DNA of 64,000 nucleotides from Streptomyces sp. NBC_01224 (GTDB lineage: Bacteria > Actinomycetota > Actinomycetes > Streptomycetales > Streptomycetaceae). Every line of letters begins with the position of its first letter. Position 1 is the stretch's first letter. This document shows positions 34,519 to 42,854 of this stretch, one piece after another. The notes under the pieces were generated by a model. The model was not told where the DNA came from, ran no database searches, and saw nothing but the letters and a program-made list of their open reading frames with translations. The DNA is taken from the NCBI RefSeq assembly GCF_036002945.1, contig NZ_CP108529.1:1612001-1676000 (forward strand), in the 5' to 3' direction. The translations under genes were made by a program, and so were the position numbers.

Positions 34519-35742
34519 TTGATCTCTGCACGCCGGCGCATACGCCGTACCGCCCCGCTCGGCCGCCCGGTCCGGCTCACCCTGATCGCGGGTACCGCGG
34601 TGCTCGGCGCCACGCTCACCGCCTGTTCCGGCGCGTCCGCATCGGACTCGGGCAAGGGATCGGGGCACGTGGCCGGGAAGGCACCGGCGCAGGACACCAA
34701 GATCTCGGTGAAACTCCAGGGCGGCCGAGCCACCCCCGGGAAGCCGGTGAAGGTGACCCTCGGCAGCGGCAAGCTGAAGACGGTGACGGTGAGCGCGGCC
34801 GAGGGGGACGCGCTCACCGGCCGGATATCCGCCGACGGCAGGACCTGGACGTCGGACCGGCCGGCCGCGCCCGGCACCACGTACAGCGTCGAGGCGAAGG
34901 ACACCGAGGGCGGCAGCGACAAGGCCGGGTTCACCACCGCCGGGGCCGACAAGGTCAACAAGCTGACGCTGGCCCCCGGCAAGAACACCACGGTCGGCAT
35001 CGCCCAGCCCCTGTCGATCGTCTTCGACAACCCGGTGAAGGACAGGGCCGCGGTCGAGAAGGCCCTGAAGGTCTCCACCTCGAACAACACCGAGGGCTCC
35101 TGGGGCTGGCTGCAGGACTACTCCGGCAAGGACCGCGTCGACTGGCGGCCCAAGGAGTACTGGAAGTCCGGTACGAGGGTCACGCTCGACGCCGACCTCA
35201 ACGGAATCGACTCGGGCCCGTCCGGCGGCTGGTTCGTCCGCGACTACAGGACCACCTTCACCATCGGAACCAACCAGGTGGTCAAGGTCGACCTCGACCG
35301 TCACCGGCTGGCGCTGAAGCGGGACGGGAAGACCGTCATGGACGTGCCCATGTCGGCCGGCACCCCGGGCGGCGAGAAGGCGTCCTGGCGCGGCACGGCC
35401 GTGCTGATGGCCAAGGAGGGCACGATCAACATGCGCTCCGAGACGGTCGGTCTCGGCGACGCCTACGACAAGATGGTCGACTCGTCCATGCGGCTGACCT
35501 GGTCGGGGATGTACGCCCACGCGGCGCCATGGAACGCCGCCTACTTCGGGGTGGCCAACCACAGTTCGGGCTGTGTCGGAATGAGTGACGCCAATGCCGG
35601 TGCGCTGTACCAGCAGGTGCGGGTCGGCGACCCGTTCGAGATCACCGGCGCGGACGCCAAGGGTACGGTCGCGGAGGGCAACGGGTACGGGGCGTGGAAT
35701 GTGACATGGTCCGACTGGCAGGCGAAGAGCGCGCTGAAGTGA
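34519..35742 (+). CDS. L,D-transpeptidase lipoprotein (YkuD, Ig-like N-terminus)
   Basis: A 407-residue lipoprotein. The signal peptide ends in the lipobox TLTAC (Cys near residue 36). Two Ig-like domains (about 60-240) precede a YkuD catalytic domain whose nucleophile is the Cys in HSSGCVGMSDANAG, with the upstream His in MYAHAAPW. The layout matches mycobacterial LdtMt2-type enzymes that make 3-3 cross-links. The TTG at 34519 is chosen because GGAGG lies 8 bases upstream; the ATG at 34471 lacks a site. It is divergent from femX-murJ, giving a wall-synthesis module. Confidence 0.9.
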   Translation: MISARRRIRRTAPLGRPVRLTLIAGTAVLGATLTACSGASASDSGKGSGHVAGKAPAQDTKISVKLQGGRATPGKPVKVTLGSGKLKTVTVSAAEGDALTGRISADGRTWTSDRPAAPGTTYSVEAKDTEGGSDKAGFTTAGADKVNKLTLAPGKNTTVGIAQPLSIVFDNPVKDRAAVEKALKVSTSNNTEGSWGWLQDYSGKDRVDWRPKEYWKSGTRVTLDADLNGIDSGPSGGWFVRDYRTTFTIGTNQVVKVDLDRHRLALKRDGKTVMDVPMSAGTPGGEKASWRGTAVLMAKEGTINMRSETVGLGDAYDKMVDSSMRLTWSGMYAHAAPWNAAYFGVANHSSGCVGMSDANAGALYQQVRVGDPFEITGADAKGTVAEGNGYGAWNVTWSDWQAKSALK

Positions 35743-35840
35743 ATCGCACGGCCACGCCACGCCACTGACACCGCATCCAATGAGCGTTACTCTCACGCAA
35801 CTCACCGACGAGTCAGCGCAGTAAGGAGCAGGGTTACCGT

Positions 35841-35878
35841 CGGGTCACTTTGCACCGACACGTGTGAGGAGTGACCCG
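35841..35878 (+). promoter_or_regulatory. 9-bp inverted repeat covering a ribosome site and start codon
   Basis: CGGGTCACT (35841-35849) is the exact reverse complement of AGTGACCCG (35870-35878). The right arm covers the end of the GAGGAG ribosome site and reaches the first base of the GTG start of the following small gene. In RNA the hairpin could hide the start; as DNA it could be an operator. Confidence 0.5.
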
Positions 35879-36048
35879 TGGCACGCCCGTACCCGGCTCT
35901 GCGCACCACCGCTTCCCACCGACTCGCCCTGGTGACCGAGACCGTCGACCCGCTGTACATCGAGCACAACCCGGCCGGCTCACAGCTGACCTTCTCCTCG
36001 CCCCAGGCGGACCCGTCGTACGTGTCCGCTCCCTTGCGCGAGAAGTGA
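35878..36048 (+). CDS. Small hypothetical protein (56 aa)
   Basis: A GTG-initiated ORF of 56 codons with a good GAGGAG ribosome site and Streptomyces codon bias. The product starts ARPYPALRTTASHRLALVTE and contains DPLYIEHNPAGSQLTFSSPQ. It has no signal peptide, membrane segment or cysteine. A 14-codon ORF (35780-35824) precedes it and could be a leader. It stands between the L,D-transpeptidase and the glutamate transport operon and overlaps neither. Function unknown. Confidence 0.6.
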   Translation: MARPYPALRTTASHRLALVTETVDPLYIEHNPAGSQLTFSSPQADPSYVSAPLREK

Positions 36049-36107
36049 TCACCGGCTGCTGCCGGGCGGGCACCGCCCCTCGGGGACCGCTTCGCAGCGG
36101 GTCCCGG

Positions 36108-36980
36108 TCACTGCACTCCCGGCAGGAGCGTTCCTGGTTCGGCCGGTGCGACCTCCACGGCCTTCGTCTTCGGATTGCGCCGCTCCCGCTTGGCCACCCA
36201 GGTCGCGAACCAGGAGAGCAGCATGCACATCCCGATGTAGATCGGCGAGATCACCATCACCACAGGGATGAAGGGAAGATCGTAGTCGAGGTTTGACGCG
36301 ACGAGCTTTCCCGCGTGGAGGAATTCCTCGTAGGTGATCAGATAGCCGAGCGAGGTGTCCTTCAGCGCCACCACCAGCTGGCTGATGATCGTGGGCAGCA
36401 TGGCACGCACCGCCTGCGGGGCCAGTACGAACGTGGTGACCTGCGTCTTGCGCATCCCCAGGGCGTACGCGGCCTCGCGCTGGCCGCGCTCCACCGAATT
36501 GATCCCGGTGCGGAACACCTCGGCGAGCACCGAGCCGTTGTACAGGGTCAGACCGGTGACCAGCGCGGGCAGCGGCTGCACCTTCAGCGCCACGAAGATG
36601 AAGAAGATCATCACCAGAACGGGCATGGCCCGGAAGAACTCGACCAGCAGCGTCGAGACCCAGCGCACGACCCGGTGGTCGGAGAGCCGGCCGACGGCGA
36701 GCACCGCCCCGAGCACGAGGGAGAGCACTGCGGCGTACGCAAACGCCTTGAGTGTGTTGCCCAGTCCGCGCAGCAGCAACTCCTGAATACCCTTGTACTC
36801 GAAGGGTGTCCATTTGGCGCTGGTGAACTGTTCGGTGTCGAAGAGCAGATAGACGACCCAGCCGACCAGGGCGAGGATCAGGGCCGTCGAGACGATCCCG
36901 TACAAGCGGTGGCGTTTGCGGGTCACCGGGCCCGGGATGTCGTAGAGCGCGGTGGGGGACGGCGCGGTGTGGGTGGTCAT
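36108..36980 (-). CDS. gluD: Glutamate-type ABC transporter permease (GluD)
   Basis: A 290-residue polar-amino-acid permease of the HisMQ family. It has five or six membrane helices and the EAA loop (GINSVERGQREAAYALGMRK) that contacts the ATPase. The long N- and C-terminal cytoplasmic tails are usual for actinobacterial GluD. Its ATG overlaps the gluC stop by 4 bases. It is the last gene of the gluABCD operon, forming a heterodimeric channel with GluC. Confidence 0.9.
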   Translation of the reverse strand: MTTHTAPSPTALYDIPGPVTRKRHRLYGIVSTALILALVGWVVYLLFDTEQFTSAKWTPFEYKGIQELLLRGLGNTLKAFAYAAVLSLVLGAVLAVGRLSDHRVVRWVSTLLVEFFRAMPVLVMIFFIFVALKVQPLPALVTGLTLYNGSVLAEVFRTGINSVERGQREAAYALGMRKTQVTTFVLAPQAVRAMLPTIISQLVVALKDTSLGYLITYEEFLHAGKLVASNLDYDLPFIPVVMVISPIYIGMCMLLSWFATWVAKRERRNPKTKAVEVAPAEPGTLLPGVQ

Positions 36981-37621
36981 CGGGCGACTCCCCAGCGCTT
37001 CTCCAGCACGTTGAAGAGCGCACTGATGGACAGGGTGATGATCAGGTAGCCGACGGCGATCCAGACGAAGGTCCAGATGATGCTGTAACCCAGCTCATTG
37101 AGGGTCTTGTAGGTGCCGAGCAGCTCGGTGACGCTGAAGGCCCCGGCGATCGCCGAGTTCTTGGCGAGGGCGATCAGCGTCGAGCCGATCGGCGGGATCA
37201 CCGAACGGAACGCCTGCGGCAGCACGATGTTGTTCAGCGTCTGACCGAACGTCATCCCGAGGCTGCGGGCGGCCTCGCCCTGCCCCGTCGGCACGGTGTT
37301 GATGCCGGAGCGCAGCACCTCGCAGATGAACGCGGAGGTGTAGCAGCCGAGCGCGAGGACCGCGAAGACCTTGAAGGGAAGCACCAGGCCGAAGCGCGGC
37401 AGTCCGAGCAGGACGGCGAAGAAGAGCAGCGTCAGCGGGGTGTTGCGCAGCACCGTCACCCAGACCGTGCCGAGCACCCGGAGCGAGCCGACGGGAGCCA
37501 CCCGGCAGGAGGCCATGAAGAAGCCGAGCAGCAGGGCCAGGATCGAGGAGTAGACGGTCAGCTCGACCGTGCCGAGGAAGCCCTTGCCGTAGAGCGAGAA
37601 ATTCTGTGTGAGTACGTCCAT
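36977..37621 (-). CDS. gluC: Glutamate-type ABC transporter permease (GluC)
   Basis: A 214-residue permease of the HisMQ family with about five helices and the EAA loop in INTVPTGQGEAARSLGMTFG. The ATG at 37621 (MDVLTQNFSLYGKGFLGTVE) is the usual family start; the longer frame upstream lies in gluB. It is 17 bp downstream of gluB and overlaps gluD, so assembly with GluD as the membrane channel is expected. Confidence 0.9.
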   Translation of the reverse strand: MDVLTQNFSLYGKGFLGTVELTVYSSILALLLGFFMASCRVAPVGSLRVLGTVWVTVLRNTPLTLLFFAVLLGLPRFGLVLPFKVFAVLALGCYTSAFICEVLRSGINTVPTGQGEAARSLGMTFGQTLNNIVLPQAFRSVIPPIGSTLIALAKNSAIAGAFSVTELLGTYKTLNELGYSIIWTFVWIAVGYLIITLSISALFNVLEKRWGVAR

Positions 37622-37638
37622 GGTCGATGCCCGCCCTC

Positions 37639-38553
37639 TCAGGTCGCCGGGTAGCGGTCGATGGGCGGCGGAGTCGGCGCGGGCACCCCGGACAGACCGA
37701 GTGTGGCCTCGAACGCCCTCTTCCAGTTGCCGTTCTTCTCGTTCGTCTCCAGGGCGTCGTTGAGGGCGAACCGCAGCGCGTTGTCGCTGCGCGGGACGCC
37801 GATGCCGTACGGCTCCTCGGAGAACGGCTTGCCCACCACCTTCAGCTCCTTGGGCGCCTTGGCGGCGAAGCCCAGCAGGATCGCGTCGTCGGTGGTGACG
37901 GCGTCGACCTGGTACGTCAGCAGGTTGTCGACGCAGATCGAGTACGTGTCGTAGGCGACCAGGATCGCCTTCGGGTAGTCGGCGGCGATCCGCTGGTACG
38001 GGGTCGATCCGGCCGCCGAGCAGACCGTCCTGCCGGCCAGGTCCTGAGGGCCGTTGATGTCGTGTTCGTCGGTGCGGACGAGCAGCGACTGCCCGGCCAT
38101 GAAGTAGGGCCCGGCGAAGCCGACGAGCTTTTTGCGCATGGCGTTGATGGTGTAGGTGCCGACGTAGTAGTCGATCTGGCCGTTCTGAAGCGCCGTCTCG
38201 CGGTTGGCGGAGGCGATGGTCTTGAAGCGGATCGTCTTCGGGTCGAAGCCGAGTGAGGCCGACATCATCTTGGCGATCTCGATGTCGAAGCCGGAGTAGA
38301 CGCCGGTGGCCGGGTCCTTCTCGCCCAGGTAGGGCTGGTCCTCCTTGGCCCCGACCCGGAGGTATCCGCGCTTCTTCGCCTTCTTCCAGGTCGGTGATTC
38401 GGGCAGCCGGAAGCTGGTGTCGACCTTGTACACGGGCAGCTGCTCGGGCTTCGGGCCCTTCACCGGCGGGCTGCCCTCCTTGCCGCAACCGGCGGCGAGC
38501 AGGGCCAGCAGGAGACCGGCGCAGGCGGCCAGAACTCTTCTCGTACGCAACAC
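37639..38553 (-). CDS. gluB: Glutamate-binding lipoprotein (GluB)
   Basis: A 304-residue solute-binding lipoprotein of family 3. The lipobox is LAAGC with Cys at residue 23. The periplasmic-binding-fold landmarks are VYSGFDIEIAKMMSASLGFD, NGQIDYYVGTYTINAMRKK and AVTTDDAILLGFAAK. It delivers glutamate or a related acidic amino acid to GluCD. It begins 11 bp after gluA and ends 17 bp before gluC. Confidence 0.92.
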   Translation of the reverse strand: MLRTRRVLAACAGLLLALLAAGCGKEGSPPVKGPKPEQLPVYKVDTSFRLPESPTWKKAKKRGYLRVGAKEDQPYLGEKDPATGVYSGFDIEIAKMMSASLGFDPKTIRFKTIASANRETALQNGQIDYYVGTYTINAMRKKLVGFAGPYFMAGQSLLVRTDEHDINGPQDLAGRTVCSAAGSTPYQRIAADYPKAILVAYDTYSICVDNLLTYQVDAVTTDDAILLGFAAKAPKELKVVGKPFSEEPYGIGVPRSDNALRFALNDALETNEKNGNWKRAFEATLGLSGVPAPTPPPIDRYPAT

Positions 38554-38564
38554 GGAGCTCCCCG

Positions 38565-39308
38565 TCAGTGCTTGAGGATCTTGGACAGGAAGTCCTTGGC
38601 GCGGTCACTCTCAGGAGCGGTGAAGAACGCCTCGGGAGTGCGGTCCTCGACGACGCGGCCGTCGGCCATGAAGACCACGCGGTTGGCGGCGGAGCGGGCG
38701 AAGCCCATCTCGTGCGTGACGACGACCATGGTCATGCCGTCCCGGGCGAGCTGCTGCATGACCTCCAGCACCTCGTTGATCATCTCCGGGTCGAGTGCTG
38801 AGGTGGGCTCGTCGAAGAGCAGTGCCTTGGGGTCCATGGCGAGAGCGCGCGCGATGGCCACCCGCTGCTGCTGGCCGCCGGAGAGCTGGGCGGGGAACTT
38901 CTCGGCCTGCGAGGCTAGTCCGACCCGCTCCAGCAGTTCCCGGGAGCGCCGGTCGGCGTCGTCCTTCTTCCGCTTGCGGACCTTGAGCTGGGCGAGCGAG
39001 ACATTGGCCAGCACGGTCTTGTGCGCGAACAGGTTGAACGACTGGAAGACCATGCCCACTTCGGCCCGGAGCTGGGCCAGCCCTTTCCCCTCCTCGGGAA
39101 GAGGTCTGCCGTCGATCGCGATGTAACCCGACTCGATCGTCTCCAGCCGGTTGATGGTCCGGCAGAGCGTTGATTTACCGGAGCCGGAGGGGCCGATGAC
39201 CACCACCACCTCCCCGCGGCCGACGGTGAGATTGATGTCCCGCAATACGTGCAACTGCCCGTAGAACTTGTTGACGTCCCGCAGCTCGATCAACGGATCG
39301 ACGGCCAT
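38565..39308 (-). CDS. gluA: Glutamate ABC transporter ATPase (GluA)
   Basis: A 247-residue ABC ATPase. Walker A is GPSGSGKST, the signature is LSGGQQQRVAIARALA, Walker B is ALLFDEPTSALDPE, and the switch His is in VVTHEMGFA. The ATG at 39308 gives the family-typical MAVDPLIELRDVNKFYG start; a GTG four codons upstream is an alternative. It leads the gluABCD operon, whose promoter must lie in 39309-39431, where ATGCCCC repeats and a GGATAGTTT -10-like element occur. Confidence 0.92.
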   Translation of the reverse strand: MAVDPLIELRDVNKFYGQLHVLRDINLTVGRGEVVVVIGPSGSGKSTLCRTINRLETIESGYIAIDGRPLPEEGKGLAQLRAEVGMVFQSFNLFAHKTVLANVSLAQLKVRKRKKDDADRRSRELLERVGLASQAEKFPAQLSGGQQQRVAIARALAMDPKALLFDEPTSALDPEMINEVLEVMQQLARDGMTMVVVTHEMGFARSAANRVVFMADGRVVEDRTPEAFFTAPESDRAKDFLSKILKH

Positions 39309-39431
39309 ACGCTGCCCCACCCACTTGTCGCTATGTCGAGGTCAGCGCAAACTATCCAGCGCGAAAAGGGGCATCGCCTCCGACACGCACAAATGGGGCA
39401 TAAGGCGTCTTATCTGGTTCTAGCGAAAGTC

Positions 39432-39872
39432 CTACCCCTCGGCCGACTCCGAGTACACCTGCGAGAGCTCGGGACTGCCCGCCATCGCCCAGTCCAGCCC
39501 GGCCTCGACCACATCGATCTCCCGCCCCGAGGCGAGCCGCACCACGGGCCGTCCGCTCGGCCAGATGTTCCAGACCGCACCGGGCACGTTGCGCACCAGA
39601 ACCGTGCCCAGGTACAGCCCCGCGTCGTTGCCCAACCAGGGCAGTTCCTCGGGATCGTCGCGCCAGCGCGGCGGCAACTGATCGAGAGCCGCCAATGAGG
39701 CCGGGCTGTCGTCGAGTTCGAGCCCCCGCTGCCCCGCCCGGACACGCAGCAGCTCGCACTCGGCGAGGAGCTCGGCCACGCCCTCAGGATCAGCCGCGAC
39801 GGCGGCCGCGAGCCCCGCCCCTCGCGCACCGTCGTGACGCTTACGCCAGTTGTCCAAGAAAGGGATGTTCAT
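39432..39872 (-). CDS. Hypothetical protein, DUF6278-like
   Basis: A 146-residue cytoplasmic protein starting MNIPFLDNWRKRHDGARGAG. It contains PPRWRDDPEELPWLGNDAGL, YLGTVLVRNVPGAVW and a Pro-Trp-rich beta region. This matches my recollection of a Streptomyces-specific uncharacterised family (DUF6278), which I cannot confirm here. No catalytic or membrane features are visible. It is a single gene upstream of, and separate from, the glu operon. Confidence 0.72.
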   Translation of the reverse strand: MNIPFLDNWRKRHDGARGAGLAAAVAADPEGVAELLAECELLRVRAGQRGLELDDSPASLAALDQLPPRWRDDPEELPWLGNDAGLYLGTVLVRNVPGAVWNIWPSGRPVVRLASGREIDVVEAGLDWAMAGSPELSQVYSESAEG

Positions 39873-40039
39873 ACCACTCAGGGTCGCATCCCCGGCGTGC
39901 TACGCACCACAGGGCGCGCGGCCTGTCGTTCGAGTGCTGAACCGGACGCGAGCGCCCCGGCCACGCGCCGCCGTGCGCGCCGCCCGCAACCACCCCCGGC
40001 AACACGGTCACGGTTGCCCTTCCCGGCCGCCGGACGCGG

Positions 40040-40400
40040 CAGGGTCCGGATCCGGCGCGAGGACGGCCGCAGCTCTTCGGCGAGGTCGCCGCCGAGGGCA
40101 TGGCGGGTGGCCAGGACGCGGTATCAGAGCGTGCCGAACACGGTCGAGCACCGTGGACGGGGCCGGACGCGCCGGCAGGTCGCCGCGGTGCGCGGCGCGG
40201 TCGAGGACCGTCCGGAGCACGTCGCGGCGCCGCTCCAGAAAGCCGGTGCGCAAACGCTCGCCGAACCCGGCACCGATCCGGGCCTCCGCCATCAGCGTGC
40301 ACAGGATGCCGCTGACCTGCCGGTGCTCGGCTGTTCCGGCGGCAAAAGAGGTGGCGGCGAGGAGATCCGAGCTGGTAGCTTCGCGATCATGTCCAGCCCC
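40040..40400 (-). pseudogene. TetR-family regulator, decayed C-terminal part
   Basis: The reverse frame has a typical TetR ligand-domain tail: ILCTLMAEARIGAGFGERLR, FLERRRDVLRTVLDRAAHRG and DLPARPAPSTVLD. Just after STVLD the frame is broken: shifting one base gives VFGTL-stop-YRVLATRHALGGDLAEEL, where the stop (TGA) replaces an expected TGG tryptophan codon. The DNA-binding N-terminus is missing. Two independent lesions plus truncation show real decay. It lies upstream of the divergent CmlR-like exporter and was probably its repressor. Confidence 0.72.
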
Positions 40401-40712
40401 GAGTCCGACAGAGACTAGCCACCGGTCCACCGGTGGCTGATCCGCTGTCGAGTTGATCCCGTACGGCCGAGTACCGGTCGTGGGTTCGCCGCCGGGCTGC
40501 CGCCGCAGGACCACCGCGGTGTGGGCTGCGCTTTCCCGTATGCGCTCGTGTTGCACTCGTGCGCAGATTCTCCGGCTCCGGCGCCTGCCGAGTTGTCGAG
40601 TCCCGTCCTTGAACACCCCGGACGTTCTTCCGTGTTGCCGCTCGTCATGACGGGCGGGCGCGGCCCACACCCCCTGCCTGGTCCATCCATCAGCCGTCCA
40701 TGGGGTTTCTTC

Positions 40713-41891
40713 ATGCCATTTGCTGTCTACGCGCTCGGACTCGCCGTCTTCACCCAGGGCACATCCGAGTTCATGCTGTCCGGTCTGGTCTCGGACATCG
40801 CCGCCGACCTCCACGTATCCATTCCGGCCGCGGGGCTGCTCACCTCGGCCTTCGCGATCGGGATGGTCGTCGGGGCGCCGTTGATGGCGCTCTTCAGCCG
40901 GAACTGGCCGCGCCGCCGTGCTCTGTTGTTCTTCCTCTGTGTCTTCAGCGCCGTCCATGTCATCGGCGCGCTCACCCCCAGCTATGGGGTGCTTCTCGCG
41001 ACGCGGGTCGTCGGGGCGCTGGCGAATGCCGGTTTCTGGGCCGTGGCCCTGGTGACGGCGGTCTCCATGGTCGGACCCGAGGCCCGGGCACGCGCCACGT
41101 CCGTGGTGGTCGGGGGCGTCACCATCGCCTGTGTAGCCGGGGTGCCCGCCGGTGCGGCGCTGGGCGGGCACTGGGGGTGGAGGTCGGCGTTCTGGGCCGT
41201 GGCCCTCGTCTCCGTACCGGCTGTCGTCGTGATCGCCAGGACGATTCCGGGGGCACGGCCGGAGTCCACCCCCGCACCCGCACGCGACGAACTGGGGGCC
41301 CTGGCCCGTCCGCGGCTGCTGCTGACCCTGCTGACGAGTGCCCTCGTGCAAGGGGCGACGTTCTGCGCGTTCTCCTACTTCGAGCCGCTCGCAACCCATG
41401 TCACCGGACTCGGTACCGCCTGGGTGCCCGCCCTGCTCGCACTGTTCGGCCTGGGCTCGTTCGTCGGGGTCACCGTCGCCGGCCGGATCATCGACGCCCG
41501 GCCGGTCGCCCTCACCACGGCCGGTCTGCTCTCGCTCGCCGTCGGCTGGACCGGGTTCGCGCTGACCGCGGGAAGCACGTTCGCAACGGTCGCGCTCGTC
41601 TTCGTCCAGGGCATGCTTGCGTTCGGCACCGGGACCGCGCTGATCTCGTGGGTGTTCCGGCTGGCGGCCGACGCACCGACCCTGTCCGGCTCGTTCGCCA
41701 CGTCCGCGTTCAATGTGGGCGGCGCGCTCGGCCCCTGGTTCGGTGGGCTCGCGATCGACGCGGGGTTCGGCTTCCGCTCACCGCTGTGGGTGAGCGCACT
41801 CCTGATGGTCCTGGCGCTGGGCACCGCCGGGGCATCACTGGGGATGCGTCGGGCCGCCGACCAGAGTCGCACCGGAGTTCCTGTGGTCTGA
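40713..41891 (+). CDS. MFS drug exporter, CmlR (chloramphenicol resistance)-like
   Basis: A 392-residue DHA1-family exporter with 12 helices. It strongly resembles the S. lividans chloramphenicol exporter CmlR in length and segments such as MPFAVYALGLAVFTQGTSEF, GLLTSAFAIGMVVGAPLMA and GSFATSAFNVGGALGP (motif C region in GVTIACVAGVPAGAALG). The ATG at 40713 follows a GGGG-type site. The 300 bp upstream contain no intact regulator, only the TetR remnant; a hairpin terminator follows. Confidence 0.9.
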   Translation: MPFAVYALGLAVFTQGTSEFMLSGLVSDIAADLHVSIPAAGLLTSAFAIGMVVGAPLMALFSRNWPRRRALLFFLCVFSAVHVIGALTPSYGVLLATRVVGALANAGFWAVALVTAVSMVGPEARARATSVVVGGVTIACVAGVPAGAALGGHWGWRSAFWAVALVSVPAVVVIARTIPGARPESTPAPARDELGALARPRLLLTLLTSALVQGATFCAFSYFEPLATHVTGLGTAWVPALLALFGLGSFVGVTVAGRIIDARPVALTTAGLLSLAVGWTGFALTAGSTFATVALVFVQGMLAFGTGTALISWVFRLAADAPTLSGSFATSAFNVGGALGPWFGGLAIDAGFGFRSPLWVSALLMVLALGTAGASLGMRRAADQSRTGVPVV

Positions 41892-41905
41892 CCGGCCATG
41901 AATGA

Positions 41906-41935
41906 AGCCCCGCCCGGCGCTGAACGGGCGGGGCT
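41906..41935 (+). terminator. 11-bp hairpin terminator
   Basis: AGCCCCGCCCG (41906-41916) pairs exactly with CGGGCGGGGCT (41925-41935) across an 8-base loop, 14 bp after the exporter stop. It should also limit antisense read-through into exonuclease III. Confidence 0.82.
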
Positions 41936-42026
41936 GTCCTGGTCACAGCAAGCAGCCAGCGAGCGGGATAAGGACATCGACCACCGTATCGGCGACCACT
42001 GACAACGACGGCCGACGTCCGAGGCG

Positions 42027-42806
42027 TCAGAGATCGAGGTCCACGACCACCGGGGCGTGGTCGGACGCGCCCTTGCCCTTACGCTCCTCACGGTCCACAT
42101 AACTGTCCGTGACCGCCGCGGCGAAGGGCGCGTTGCCGTAGACGAGGTCGATCCGCATGCCCTTGTTCTTCGGGAAGCGCAGCTCCCGGTAGTCCCAGAA
42201 GGTGTATGGGCGGTCGTACTTGAGCGGGCGCGGCATGACGTCGGACAGGCCCTCTTGACGCAGTGCCGCAAGGGCGGCGCGCTCGGCAGGAGTGACGTGG
42301 GTCGCACCCTCGAACAGCGCCGGATCCCAGACGTCCTCGTCGGTCGGGGCCACATTGAAGTCGCCCAGGACCGCAAAGGGCTGCGAGCCCGCGGCGTCCG
42401 CGGCGACGGCCTTCTGCAGGGCCTCGAACCAGCGCAGCTTGTACGCGTAGTGCGCGTGCTCGATCTCGCGGCCGTTGGGCACGTACACCGACCAGACGCG
42501 AACCGGGCCACAGGTCGCCGAGATCGCCCGGGGCTCCTGCACCCCGTCGTACTCGGGACCTTCGGGCAGCCCCTGGACGACGTCGGACAGGCCGGCCCGG
42601 GAGACCAGCGCGACCCCGTTCCACCGGCCGGTGGCGTTGACCGCGGACTCGTAGCCGAGTTCGCGGAGCTCGTCCGCCGGGAACTGTTCGGCTGTGCACT
42701 TGGTCTCCTGGATGCACAGCACATCCGTGCCGGTGCTCTCCAGCCAGGCCAGCAGCCGCGGGAGCCGGGCGGTGATCGAATTGACGTTCCAGGTGGCGAT
42801 GCGCAT
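42027..42806 (-). CDS. xthA: Exodeoxyribonuclease III
   Basis: A 259-residue AP endonuclease/3'-5' exonuclease of the EEP fold. Landmarks are MRIATWNVNSITARLPRLL, the metal Glu in CIQETKC, Tyr in YVPNGREI, LGDFNVAPTDEDVWDP, and the C-terminal SDHAPVVVDLDL with the catalytic Asp-His. The ATG at 42806 is the family start. It repairs abasic sites in DNA. It is followed in the same direction upstream by the MBL-fold gene with a 48-bp gap. Confidence 0.94.
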   Translation of the reverse strand: MRIATWNVNSITARLPRLLAWLESTGTDVLCIQETKCTAEQFPADELRELGYESAVNATGRWNGVALVSRAGLSDVVQGLPEGPEYDGVQEPRAISATCGPVRVWSVYVPNGREIEHAHYAYKLRWFEALQKAVAADAAGSQPFAVLGDFNVAPTDEDVWDPALFEGATHVTPAERAALAALRQEGLSDVMPRPLKYDRPYTFWDYRELRFPKNKGMRIDLVYGNAPFAAAVTDSYVDREERKGKGASDHAPVVVDLDL

Positions 42807-42854
42807 GTACGTAAACCTAGCGGCTCCCACTGACAGTCGCCGGACCGGCGGCAA

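Noticed and set aside
40008..41399. A 463-residue minus-strand ORF opposite the CmlR-like exporter
   Set aside because: Only its last 120 codons resemble a protein (the TetR remnant); the rest is antisense to the exporter.
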